From Candidatus Hydrogenedentota bacterium (GTDB lineage: Bacteria; Hydrogenedentota; Hydrogenedentia; Hydrogenedentiales; CAITNO01): a DNA stretch of 8,287 nucleotides. This document shows, in pieces, positions 1-5,736 of the stretch; positions within the stretch are counted from its first letter, which is position 1, and each line of letters begins with the position of its first letter. The stretch spans positions 1-8,287 of the forward strand of contig CAIXUF010001270.1 of the NCBI GenBank assembly GCA_903922535.1, in the 5' to 3' direction. The notes under the pieces are model-generated. The model was not told the origin of the DNA. It saw only the letters and a list, made by a program, of their open reading frames with translations, and made no database searches. The translations under genes and the position numbers were made by a program.

Positions 1-181
1 CGCGTTGTACCAGGTGCTCCCCAATCTCCAGAATTTCAGCCTGAAGACGCAGATCATCAACGGACAGCCGAATGACCCGCCGACGGACGTGTTAATCCCC
101 AATCTCATGGCCTACGGCACGCTCTATGCGGTTTTCGGGTTCCTGCTGGCCTGGGTAATCTTCTGGCGCAAGGAGATGTAG
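1..181 (+). CDS. ABC-2 type transporter permease, C-terminal fragment
   Basis: Partial gene: the frame is open from position 2 and ends with TAG at 179-181, leaving the last 59 residues. The fragment begins ALYQVLPNLQNF, continues through a polar stretch, and ends in a single hydrophobic helix (GTLYAVFGFLLAWVIFW) followed by the basic tail RKEM. A short 'PNLQNF' segment before the last membrane helix is a pattern I know from ABC-2 family permeases that work with a separate ATP-binding subunit; their substrate cannot be told from this piece. The following gene starts 5 bp after the stop and its ribosome binding site lies within this gene's last codons, so the two are almost certainly co-transcribed and may be translationally coupled. 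The family assignment rests on this short tail only; any polytopic membrane protein with a similar end is a possible alternative. Confidence 0.6.
   Translation, partial: ALYQVLPNLQNFSLKTQIINGQPNDPPTDVLIPNLMAYGTLYAVFGFLLAWVIFWRKEM
170..175 (+). promoter_or_regulatory. Shine-Dalgarno site for the TPR-like gene
   Basis: AAGGAG lies 11 nt before the ATG at 187, inside the last codons of the upstream permease gene. It fixes ATG 187 as the start and suggests translational coupling of the two genes. Confidence 0.6.
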
Positions 182-186
182 GCTCC

Positions 187-1650
187 ATGAAGCGCCACCA
201 AAAACTGGTCCTCGTCGGGGCCATGATTCTCATCCTCGCGCTGGCGGCCGCGCAGGGGAGGCAGGTGCGGCATCTGCGCGAATCCGAGGCGTTCTACCGC
301 TGGATGCTGGCCGCCGCGGTCAACGAGCGCCTGTTCCAGGATGAAAGCGGCAAGTTTAAGGACAAGGAGCTGTTTGACCAGTGCAACGCCGCGTCGCAAA
401 GCCTTGCCGGACTGGTTCCGGCGGCGGCCCCCCCCCCGAACGAAGCGACCAAGGATGCCACAACCCCGACCGGCGAAGTGAGCCAGATAGGCCGGGCGTC
501 GCAGGAATACAAGAACGATCCGCGCATTTGGCAGCTTGCACGAAGCAATGATCTGGCCGCCGCACGGGCCAACTTCCTGAAACTGGCCCGGACGCAGCAG
601 TTGCACTTTGCGCAGAACATCCAGTATGCGGAAGCCGAGGAAAGCGGCGTGGGCCTGTTCAACCTGTTCTTCGGGTTCCGAAAGGTCGCGGCCAACTTCA
701 TCTGGATACAGGTGGACCGTTACTGGCACCAGGGCGAAAACTACCGCATGATTGCCCTGATGAAGACCTGCACCGCGCTGGACCCGCACTTTGTCGAGGC
801 CTACCTCATCGGCTCCTGGCATCTTTCCTACAACATCACCGCAAAAATGATGGACACCCCCTGGCCCCAGAGAAAGTGGGATGCCAAGTACGGCGCGTGC
901 GTGGGCGAGAAAGAGAAATACTATTACATCGCCATCAATTTCCTGAAGGACGGCATCCGCAACAACCTGCGCGACTACAAGCTCTATTTCGACCTTGGGT
1001 TCTCCGTCTACAAGCAGAAACTCAAGGACTATCCGAACGCCGTCAAATACCTTTCCGAAGCCATCCTGCAGCCCCATGACCGCTGGGTGCCGCGGCAACT
1101 GTTCATCTGCCAGGAACTGAACGGCCAGTTTGCGCAGGCGCTTGCGGGATGGGAGGACTATGCCCGCCGCTTCCCGAAAACAACGGTTGGGGAGGAGGTG
1201 GCCCCGCGCTTCATAAAACGCAACCAGGGACACCTGCTTGAAAAGAAGGCGCAAGACGCCTTCGCGGCGTCGGCCGCCGCAACGGATCCTGCCGAGAAGG
1301 AACAACTGCGCCAGGAAGCCCTGAAATACCGCGACCAGGCCAAGGACATCTTTACGGTGCTGGGGTCATCCGAGGGTGACGGGCTCCGCATGCGCATCGA
1401 GGCCACGGAGCTTGCGGAGCAGAAACGCTACATGGAGGCCGTCGCGGTGCTGGACAAGGCGCGCTGGGAAAGCGCCGAACTGTGGGACGACCTGTCGCAC
1501 AGGATCATGCAGTACAAGATCGAGGGAAATCTGCCCATCTCGCTCTCGGAGCAGAAAGAGATGGAGCGCGAGAAAGATGCCGGGATGTGCGCAGGCATGC
1601 CCGATGAGGAGCGGCAGCGTGTGCAGCAGAGGAACGCAAAGCGTCTCTAG
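187..1650 (+). CDS. membrane-anchored TPR-like protein
   Basis: A 487-residue protein. Residues about 7-23 form one hydrophobic segment after a basic start (MKRHQK), so it is an uncleaved membrane anchor or signal peptide with the bulk outside the cytoplasm. After a linker with a Pro run (residues 82-84), an aromatic-rich block (about 161-216) carries FFGFRKVAANFIW, DRYWHQGENYR, LDPHFVEAYLIGSWHLSYN; further helical pairs follow at about 245-330 (YYYIAINFLKDGI, YKLYFDLGFSVY, YPNAVKYLSEAIL, LNGQFAQALAGWEDYARRFP), spaced like degenerate tetratricopeptide repeats. Residues about 350-400 are Ala/Lys/Glu-rich and probably helical or coiled coil, and a last helical pair (about 405-430) precedes a charged tail. 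TPR domains bind partner proteins; no catalytic motif is visible. Its place right after an ABC-2 permease suggests an accessory or scaffold role for that transporter, which is inference. A 10-base C run within the gene (428-437) is a possible slippage site. Family resemblance is good, function unknown. Confidence 0.8.
   Translation: MKRHQKLVLVGAMILILALAAAQGRQVRHLRESEAFYRWMLAAAVNERLFQDESGKFKDKELFDQCNAASQSLAGLVPAAAPPPNEATKDATTPTGEVSQIGRASQEYKNDPRIWQLARSNDLAAARANFLKLARTQQLHFAQNIQYAEAEESGVGLFNLFFGFRKVAANFIWIQVDRYWHQGENYRMIALMKTCTALDPHFVEAYLIGSWHLSYNITAKMMDTPWPQRKWDAKYGACVGEKEKYYYIAINFLKDGIRNNLRDYKLYFDLGFSVYKQKLKDYPNAVKYLSEAILQPHDRWVPRQLFICQELNGQFAQALAGWEDYARRFPKTTVGEEVAPRFIKRNQGHLLEKKAQDAFAASAAATDPAEKEQLRQEALKYRDQAKDIFTVLGSSEGDGLRMRIEATELAEQKRYMEAVAVLDKARWESAELWDDLSHRIMQYKIEGNLPISLSEQKEMEREKDAGMCAGMPDEERQRVQQRNAKRL
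428..437 (+). repeat. C10 homopolymer tract within the TPR-like gene
   Basis: Ten consecutive C residues encode part of the Ala-Ala-Pro-Pro-Pro linker of the TPR-like protein. The reading frame is open across the tract as given. A gain or loss of one base would shift the frame at about residue 81 and remove the aromatic and TPR-like parts. It may be a contingency tract, or simply a GC-rich linker, or a place where a sequencing error is likely. Confidence 0.7.
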
Positions 1651-1694
1651 CCGCAGAAGAAAAGCGCCGCAACGCCACCCCACCCCAAACGCCC

Positions 1695-1728
1695 AAATTC
1701 GGAATTGGAACTTGGGAATGAGGAATAC
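1695..1728. repeat. GAATTGG-type low-complexity intergenic repeat
   Basis: Degenerate tandem units of about 7-10 bases (GGAATTGGAA, CTTGGGAATG, AGGAATA) follow an AATTC. The base composition is unlike the GC-rich genes around it. Read on the minus strand it gives the peptide pattern IPHSQVPIPN, which I recognise from spurious ORFs over dispersed GAATTGGGAATTGGGAAT-like repeats in several bacterial genomes. No gene overlaps it. It sits in the 216-bp gap between the TPR-like gene and the KimA-like gene. Confidence 0.45.
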
Positions 1729-1741
1729 TGGAAGCAAGACG

Positions 1742-1755
1742 GACACGCATGTGTC
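1742..1755. repeat. short perfect inverted repeat
   Basis: GACAC-GCAT-GTGTC is a 5-bp stem with a 4-nt centre, in the gap before the KimA-like gene. It could be an operator half-site pair or a weak hairpin; no T-run follows it, so it is not a terminator. Confidence 0.3.
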
Positions 1756-1785
1756 AAATGAAGGACAGGGCAAGAGAACGGAAGA

Positions 1786-1803
1786 GCCGCCGGAACGGGC
1801 GGC
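1786..1803. repeat. GC-rich hairpin upstream of the KimA-like gene
   Basis: GCCGCC and GGCGGC form a perfect 6-bp stem around the 6-nt loop GGAACG. It lies about 135 bp after the stop of the TPR-like gene and is followed by CGTTTG, not a U-run, so an intrinsic terminator is not supported. It could help end or pause transcription from the upstream unit, or belong to a leader of the KimA-like gene. Confidence 0.35.
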
Positions 1804-1844
1804 CGTTTGAAAAAGGCAAGGTTTTCTTTTCGTCTTGTCCGCAA

Positions 1845-1886
1845 TCTTCGCAGAGAATCACCACAAATGCACAAAGATTCTGAAGA
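1845..1886 (+). promoter_or_regulatory. bulged hairpin with the KimA-like start codon in its loop
   Basis: TCTTC (1845-1849) and AGAATC (1854-1859), separated by the bulge GCAG, are complementary to GATTCT (1876-1881) and GAAGA (1882-1886): 11 base pairs around a 16-nt loop. The loop holds the ATG at 1867. There is no good Shine-Dalgarno sequence; only a weak AGAGA at 1852-1856, which is itself partly in the stem. In the mRNA this could limit initiation, but the pairing is seen only by eye and no ligand or regulator is known. Confidence 0.35.
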
Positions 1887-3870
1887 CCGGCCCACACTGG
1901 TCGCCCGCCTTAGGCGGGTGATTGTCGGCGGTGCCCGCGACCCGCATGATCCCGACATGGCCCACAAGATGGCGCTCATCGCCTTCTTTGCGTGGGTGGG
2001 GCTGGGCGCGGACGGACTTTCCTCCTCCTGCTACGGCCCGCCCGAAGTTTTTCTCGTTTTGCTGAAGTATCCGTTCCTGTCGCTCTTCGTGGCGCTGGGC
2101 TCGGCGCTCACCGTAATAGTCATCAGCATGAGCTACGCGCAGGTCATTGATCTGTTTCCCCACGGCGGCGGTGGATACATGGTGGCAAGCCGCCTCCTCA
2201 CCCCAAAACTGGGCATGATTTCCGGCTGCGCGCTCGTCATCGACTACACCCTCACGATTGCCCTTTCCATCGCCAGCGGCGCCGACGCCATCTTCAGTTT
2301 CTTGCCTCCCGACACGCTTCCCTGGAAGACCACAGTGGCCATTGTGGGCGTGATCGCGCTCACGGCGCTCAACATGCGCGGCGTCAAGGAATCGGTGGTG
2401 CCGCTCATCCCGGTGTTCATGGTGTTCGTCTTCTCGCACCTGTTCGCCATCGGCTATGTGTTTGTCACCCATGTCGGGGAGATGGGCCGAATCGCGGGCA
2501 ACACCCTGACGGACATGCACACCGCATCCTCCCAGATGGGCATCTTTGGAATGGTTCTGCTCATGCTGCGCGCCTATGGCATGGGCGCCGGAACGTACAC
2601 GGGCATTGAGGCGGTCAGCAACGGCCTGCCCATGCTGCGCGAGCCCCGCGCCAGAACCGGCAAGAGGACCATGGTGTACATGGCCTCCTCGCTCGTGGTG
2701 GCGGTGGTCGGCCTGATGTTCTGCTATGTCCTGTGCGAGGTCAAATTCCAGGAGGGGAAAACGCTCAACGCCGTGATGCTGGAATCCATGACCGCCGGCT
2801 GGCACTACGCATGGGCCGGGCGCACCTTTGTGCTGGTCACGCTGCTGTCGGAGGCGGCGATTCTATTTGTGGCGGCGCAGACGGGCTTTCTGGGCGGGCC
2901 CCGCGTCATCGCCAACATGGCGCTCGACCGCTGGCTGCCCAACCGTTTCGCCACGCTGAGCGACCGGCTGGTCACCCAAAACGGCGTGCTGCTCATGGGC
3001 GGCGCGGCGCTGGTCCTCATTGTGGGAACGGGCGGGTCGGTCCAGTATCTGGTCGTGCTTTACAGTATCACGGTGTTCATCACCTTCGTGCTCGCCCAGT
3101 CGGGCATGGTGCGCCACTGGTGGAACGTCCGCGGCACCGCCGAGCCCTGGAAGAAGGGCCTCCTGATAAACGGCATCGGCCTGGTGCTCACCATCTTCAT
3201 CCTGGTGTGCATGACCATCATCAAGTTCCGGGACGGCGGCTGGCTCACGCTCATTGTCACGGGCGGGCTCGTGGTCCTGTGCCTGGCCATACGCAGGCAT
3301 TACGACAACACGCTCAAACTGCTCAAGCGGCTCGACATGCTGGTGGAAGTCTCGCAGGTCTCCCAGGACCGGCGCAACGGCGAAAAGACAGACGAACCGG
3401 TTGTCTTCGACCCGGACAAGAAGACCGCGATCATTCTGGTCAGCGGTTTCAACGGGCTCGGGCTGCACACGCTGTTTGGCGTGGTGCGCCTCTTCGGCAA
3501 CACGTTCAAGAACTACATCTTTGTGCAGGTGGGTGTCATTGACGCGGGCAATTTCAAGGGGCCGGCCGAACTGGAACACCTCAAAACGCACATTGACGAC
3601 GACCTGAAGAGTTACGTGAAGTACATGCAGCGCCAGGGGTGCTATGCCGAAGGCCGCTCCCTGGTGGGCACCGACGCCGTGCAGTCGCTGTCGGAACTGG
3701 TTCCCGAGATTCTCGAACAGTATCCCCAGGGGATCTGTTTTGCCGGGCAGTTGGTGTTTCCCGAAGAGACGAGCTTCACCCGGCTGCTCCACAACTATGT
3801 GGTGTTCTCAGTGCAGCGGCGGCTTTACAGCCGCGGCATTCCCTTCGTTATCCTGCCCATTCGCGTTTGA
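1867..3870 (+). CDS. KimA-like potassium importer (APC superfamily)
   Basis: A 667-residue permease with about 12 membrane helices (residues about 35-480) and a cytosolic C-terminal domain of about 185 residues. It should import K+ with H+ across the inner membrane. From memory of Bacillus subtilis KimA (about 607 aa), the match runs along the whole chain: TM1 DGLSSSCYGPPE (KimA DALSSVAYGTEQ), FPHGGGGYMVAS, TM3 LVIDYTLTIALSI, LNMRGVKES, TM6 YTGIEAVSN, TM8 AAQTGF, TM10 VLAQSGM, and near the end LLHNYVVFSVQRRLYSRG. The acidic and polar residues linked to K+/H+ sites in KimA are kept: D49 and Y56, D126, Y127 and T130, T245 and E248. The C-terminal domain has alternating beta/alpha character like the universal-stress-type domain that dimerises KimA. 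ATG 1867 is chosen because the residues just after it (LVARLRRVIVG) align with the KimA N-terminus; a TTG at 1807 would add 20 unlike residues and ATG 1957 would cut conserved ones. A terminator follows it. An amino-acid permease is the alternative. Confidence 0.82.
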   Translation: MHKDSEDRPTLVARLRRVIVGGARDPHDPDMAHKMALIAFFAWVGLGADGLSSSCYGPPEVFLVLLKYPFLSLFVALGSALTVIVISMSYAQVIDLFPHGGGGYMVASRLLTPKLGMISGCALVIDYTLTIALSIASGADAIFSFLPPDTLPWKTTVAIVGVIALTALNMRGVKESVVPLIPVFMVFVFSHLFAIGYVFVTHVGEMGRIAGNTLTDMHTASSQMGIFGMVLLMLRAYGMGAGTYTGIEAVSNGLPMLREPRARTGKRTMVYMASSLVVAVVGLMFCYVLCEVKFQEGKTLNAVMLESMTAGWHYAWAGRTFVLVTLLSEAAILFVAAQTGFLGGPRVIANMALDRWLPNRFATLSDRLVTQNGVLLMGGAALVLIVGTGGSVQYLVVLYSITVFITFVLAQSGMVRHWWNVRGTAEPWKKGLLINGIGLVLTIFILVCMTIIKFRDGGWLTLIVTGGLVVLCLAIRRHYDNTLKLLKRLDMLVEVSQVSQDRRNGEKTDEPVVFDPDKKTAIILVSGFNGLGLHTLFGVVRLFGNTFKNYIFVQVGVIDAGNFKGPAELEHLKTHIDDDLKSYVKYMQRQGCYAEGRSLVGTDAVQSLSELVPEILEQYPQGICFAGQLVFPEETSFTRLLHNYVVFSVQRRLYSRGIPFVILPIRV

Positions 3871-3897
3871 CGCGGGAGGGATGACATTGGGGGCCTA

Positions 3898-3996
3898 CCG
3901 GGGAGTGCCGCCCTTTCAGGGCTCTCTCAACATATCACATCGTCAACCCGGGGCTTACGCCCCGGGCTTTTTTATGTCGCGCCTTCGGCACTCCGG
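3898..3996. repeat. palindromic element with 9-bp terminal inverted repeats (REP/MITE-like candidate)
   Basis: GGAGTGCCG at 3902-3910 is the exact reverse complement of CGGCACTCC at 3986-3994, and with a 2-nt bulge the outer CC (3898-3899) and GG (3995-3996) also pair. Inside lie two hairpins: GCCCT-TTC-AGGGC (3910-3922) and CCCGGGGC-TTAC-GCCCCGGG (3947-3966). A third tiny one, GCC-TTC-GGC (3981-3989), overlaps the right end. The order of a CCCTTTCAGGG unit, a CCCGGG..CCCGGG unit and a CCTTCGG unit is one I associate with short dispersed repeats of Planctomycetes and relatives. No clear target duplication flanks it. Copy number in the genome cannot be judged here. Confidence 0.5.
3947..3973 (+). 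terminator. rho-independent terminator after the KimA-like gene
   Basis: A perfect 8-bp GC stem (CCCGGGGC / GCCCCGGG) with the tetraloop TTAC is followed by C and six T residues (3968-3973), 76 bp after the stop at 3870. The T-run is on the plus strand only, so it ends plus-strand transcription and protects the convergent minus-strand operon; on the other strand the stem is followed by TTGACG, not a T-run. It is also the core hairpin of the palindromic element around it. Confidence 0.8.
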
Positions 3997-4011
3997 ACAA
4001 CACCGTCGGCA

Positions 4012-4037
4012 GGAATGGTCCCCCTTCGCGGGAGTGG
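4012..4037. repeat. fragment resembling the 'RHSREGG' dispersed repeat
   Basis: On the minus strand this piece reads CACTCCCGCGAAGGGGGACC and in one frame gives the peptide RHSREGGPFLP. That peptide closely matches RHSREGGNP, the well-known signature of spurious ORFs over short dispersed palindromes (ATTCCCGCGAAGGCGGGAA type). The palindrome is decayed here: only CCC-GCGAA-GGG still pairs. It lies in the convergent gap just after the end of the pilin operon. Confidence 0.35.
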
Positions 4038-4055
4038 CGGACGCTTCCAGCGGGA

Positions 4056-4748
4056 TTATCGGCGCCTCCCGGGAAACCCGCCGAGTACCTTCTTGCCGGA
4101 CAGCTTGTCCCACGGATCAACGCCGGTGTCGCTCAGCGCCACACCGCCCGGATCGGACGGCAGGTTGTCCGCGTGGAATCTAATAAGAGGGACGAACTCC
4201 GCTGAACCGTCCATCCAAACCACGTTTGACCCTCCGGGCACATGGTTGAAGTTTGTGCCCTGGTTACCTTTGGCTGCCATGTCCCACAGCATGGGTATCT
4301 TGGGCAGCGGCGCCTCGGCAGGGGGAACAACGATGGGAGCGGATGCGTACCAGCCAATGTAGACGTAACTGGTGAATTTGAAGCGTGGCGGGGTTCGGTC
4401 CCCTTTGGCGGCATTCTTCAGGAATTCTTCCCATTGCTTTTTCAGTTCACCGCTGGTCGCATCCGAGGGGCAAATAAAGAGTGCGACATCGCTAAGGTAG
4501 TCGTTTCTGATCCGGTTGAGGCAGCGCACATCGCCGTTGCCGCTCCAGGGCAGTTGCCGCTTGTGTTCAGACGCGTACATCTGGAGCGCCATGTTCAACT
4601 CGGTCAGGTTGGACAGGCAGGAGGTGCGCCGCCCGGCCTCGCGCGTCCGGGCCAGCGCCGGCAGGAGAATTGCCGCCAGCACGCCAATGACGGCAATCAC
4701 CGCCGTCAGTTCAAGGAGGGTGAAACCCTTTCGACGTTTCATTTGCAT
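4056..4748 (-). CDS. pseudopilin with a His-X10-Asp-Gly motif (DUF1559-type / GspG-like)
   Basis: A 230-residue prepilin. The class III signal is MQMKRRKG^FTLLELTAV, with cleavage expected after G8, Phe at +1 and Glu at +5 (E13), then the hydrophobic assembly helix to about residue 31. Next comes a conserved stretch [19 protein letters not shown], then LFICPSD (about 90-96), and near the end [19 protein letters not shown] with H169 and D180-G181. This is the layout of the 'H-X9-DG' pseudopilins that are greatly expanded in Planctomycetes, Lentisphaerae and relatives, here with ten residues between His and Asp. The start at 4748 is chosen because GGGAGG lies 7 nt upstream; it overlaps the preceding stop by 10 bp. 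The ATG at 4742 gives an ATGA overlap and is also possible. A longer open frame back to 4880 overlaps the previous gene and is not used. As the last gene of the operon it could be the main fibre subunit or a substrate; that is inference. Confidence 0.85.
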   Translation of the reverse strand: MQMKRRKGFTLLELTAVIAVIGVLAAILLPALARTREAGRRTSCLSNLTELNMALQMYASEHKRQLPWSGNGDVRCLNRIRNDYLSDVALFICPSDATSGELKKQWEEFLKNAAKGDRTPPRFKFTSYVYIGWYASAPIVVPPAEAPLPKIPMLWDMAAKGNQGTNFNHVPGGSNVVWMDGSAEFVPLIRFHADNLPSDPGGVALSDTGVDPWDKLSGKKVLGGFPGRRR

Positions 4749-5173
4749 GGTCCGCCCTCCCGCCAGTTTAGCGCCAGCACCCGGCCCTTGGCGTCCAAGT
4801 GAAGATCCGCCACCACCTGCGCCTTCGCGTGGAATCTGCGCTGGTTGGGATGGAAGACGCCCGTGGAAACGATCTGCCACAGGCCCGGCTTCGCCCCTGC
4901 GGTCGCCGTAACCGAGAACACGCCCTCGCCAAGCCGCGTGTTCTCCTCACCGGCATAGTGCGTGTCGGTCTGAAGCGAAGCCACCGCCTTCTCCAGCCCC
5001 GCATCGGCAAGATTCATCGCCGTTTGAACGCGCGCGCGCTGGTAGGCGTCGGACAGCCCCTTGTTCAGCAGGGCATAGAAAGACGCCGAAAGCAGCGAGC
5101 CGATGGCCAGCAGCGCCAAGACCATGAGCAGGATGGCGCCGCCCTGTTTTCGGTCCAGTCTGCGCGGTTTCAT
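4739..5173 (-). CDS. small PilX/GspK-like minor pseudopilin
   Basis: A 144-residue protein. The N-terminus [32 protein letters not shown] is basic, then a Gly-Gly junction and a long hydrophobic helix, as in PilX and GspK. There is no Glu at +5, which is also usual for GspK. After the helix, [21 protein letters not shown] (residues about 47-67) matches the 'A-x-AG-x-x-x-A' motif of PilX-type minor pilins. The remainder looks like a small beta domain ([36 protein letters not shown]). GspK is normally about twice this long with a large inserted domain that is absent here, so this is a minimal version. Start ATG 5173 overlaps the previous stop as ATGA, with GGGGAGGG 6 nt upstream. In type II systems K sits at the tip of the pseudopilus with I and J, and the neighbours fit that. 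Confidence 0.75.
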   Translation of the reverse strand: MKPRRLDRKQGGAILLMVLALLAIGSLLSASFYALLNKGLSDAYQRARVQTAMNLADAGLEKAVASLQTDTHYAGEENTRLGEGVFSVTATAGAKPGLWQIVSTGVFHPNQRRFHAKAQVVADLHLDAKGRVLALNWREGGPCK

Positions 5174-5736
5174 GCCCGGCCCTCCCCGCCCAGCATCGAG
5201 CGCATCGTCGCGGAAAAGAAGTGGACCACCGGCGGCCGGTCGGGCAGATTCGCCGCATTCTGCAGGTCCATCTCCATGGACACCAGCCTTTCCTTTTCTG
5301 AGGCATTGAACCGAACCGCCATCGTCCGCAGCGCGTAGCTCTTCAGATAGGTTGTCCTGAAGGCGCCGTCGCGCTCCTCAAGGTCCAGCCGGGCAAAGGC
5401 GCCCGTGTCCAGGCGCCGCAGCACGGCATAGCGCCGGGCGGCGGTGTCAGGTACGGGAGGAAGTTCAAGCACGAGGCAGTCGCCGCCGGTCTTGTAGTCG
5501 AGCACACCGTCCGCCACGCGCCCCGCCTCGCGCACGGCCGCGGTAAAGGCATCGCGTATCTCCGCCGCCTGTTGAACACGGTCAAGCGCCTTGTTGGCCG
5601 CCGCGGACAGGCGCGTGGTCGAGATGAAGATCTGCGACAGCACGGAGATCAGGACCGTCATCACCGCCAGCGCGCAGAGGCATTCCAGCAGCGTCATGCC
5701 GCAGGAACGAAGGGAACGGTGAACATGCTGTTTCAT
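5170..5736 (-). CDS. GspJ-like minor pseudopilin
   Basis: A 188-residue prepilin. The class III signal reads RSLRSCG^MTLLECLCAL, with Met at +1 and Glu at +5 (E18), followed by the hydrophobic helix to about residue 38 (AVMTVLISVLSQIFIST). The helical continuation has AAEIRDAFTAAVREAGRV, then a beta-rich globular part (CLVLELPPV, RYAVLRRLD, FARLDLEERDGAFRTTYLKSYALRTMAVRFN). Size and layout, and the middle place between an I-like and a K-like gene, fit GspJ (usually about 190-200 aa). Start ATG 5736 overlaps the preceding stop as ATGA and has GGAGAGGAG ending 7 nt upstream. The C-terminal part is not diagnostic; a generic PulJ/PilW-type protein is the alternative. Confidence 0.78.
   Translation of the reverse strand: MKQHVHRSLRSCGMTLLECLCALAVMTVLISVLSQIFISTTRLSAAANKALDRVQQAAEIRDAFTAAVREAGRVADGVLDYKTGGDCLVLELPPVPDTAARRYAVLRRLDTGAFARLDLEERDGAFRTTYLKSYALRTMAVRFNASEKERLVSMEMDLQNAANLPDRPPVVHFFSATMRSMLGGEGRA

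Noticed and set aside
124..1305. 393-residue open frame on the minus strand across the TPR-like gene
   Set aside because: It is fully antisense to a gene with a clear ribosome binding site, membrane anchor and helical repeats. Long antisense frames are common in GC-rich coding DNA, and its translation shows no recognisable domain.
1786..1803. Terminator for the TPR-like gene
   Set aside because: The stem is good but no T-run follows, and it is 135 bp from the stop codon.
1807..1866. TTG start that would add 20 residues to the KimA-like protein
   Set aside because: No ribosome binding site precedes it, the added residues (KKARFSFRLVRNLRRE) do not resemble the KimA N-terminus, and ATG 1867 gives a good match in length and sequence.
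1651..1866. ydaO-type c-di-AMP riboswitch in front of the KimA-like gene
   Set aside because: I looked for it because of the gene family, but the gap is short, contains a low-complexity repeat, and I see none of the conserved core of that riboswitch. A covariance search would settle it.
2733..3542. 269-residue open frame in another plus-strand frame inside the KimA-like gene
   Set aside because: Its translation is rich in Arg, Gly, Ala and His with no hydrophobic or domain pattern, typical of an out-of-frame reading of a GC-rich membrane-protein gene.
3644..4183. 179-residue plus-strand frame running from the KimA-like gene through the gap
   Set aside because: It runs through the terminator hairpin and both repeats; the peptide GVPPFQGS...PGAYAPGFF is the typical translation of dispersed palindromes, not a protein.
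4749..4880. Upstream extension of the H-X-DG pseudopilin to 274 residues
   Set aside because: It would put 44 residues, rich in Gly and Pro, before a classic class III prepilin signal and overlap the preceding gene by over 140 bp. ATG 4748 has a good Shine-Dalgarno site.
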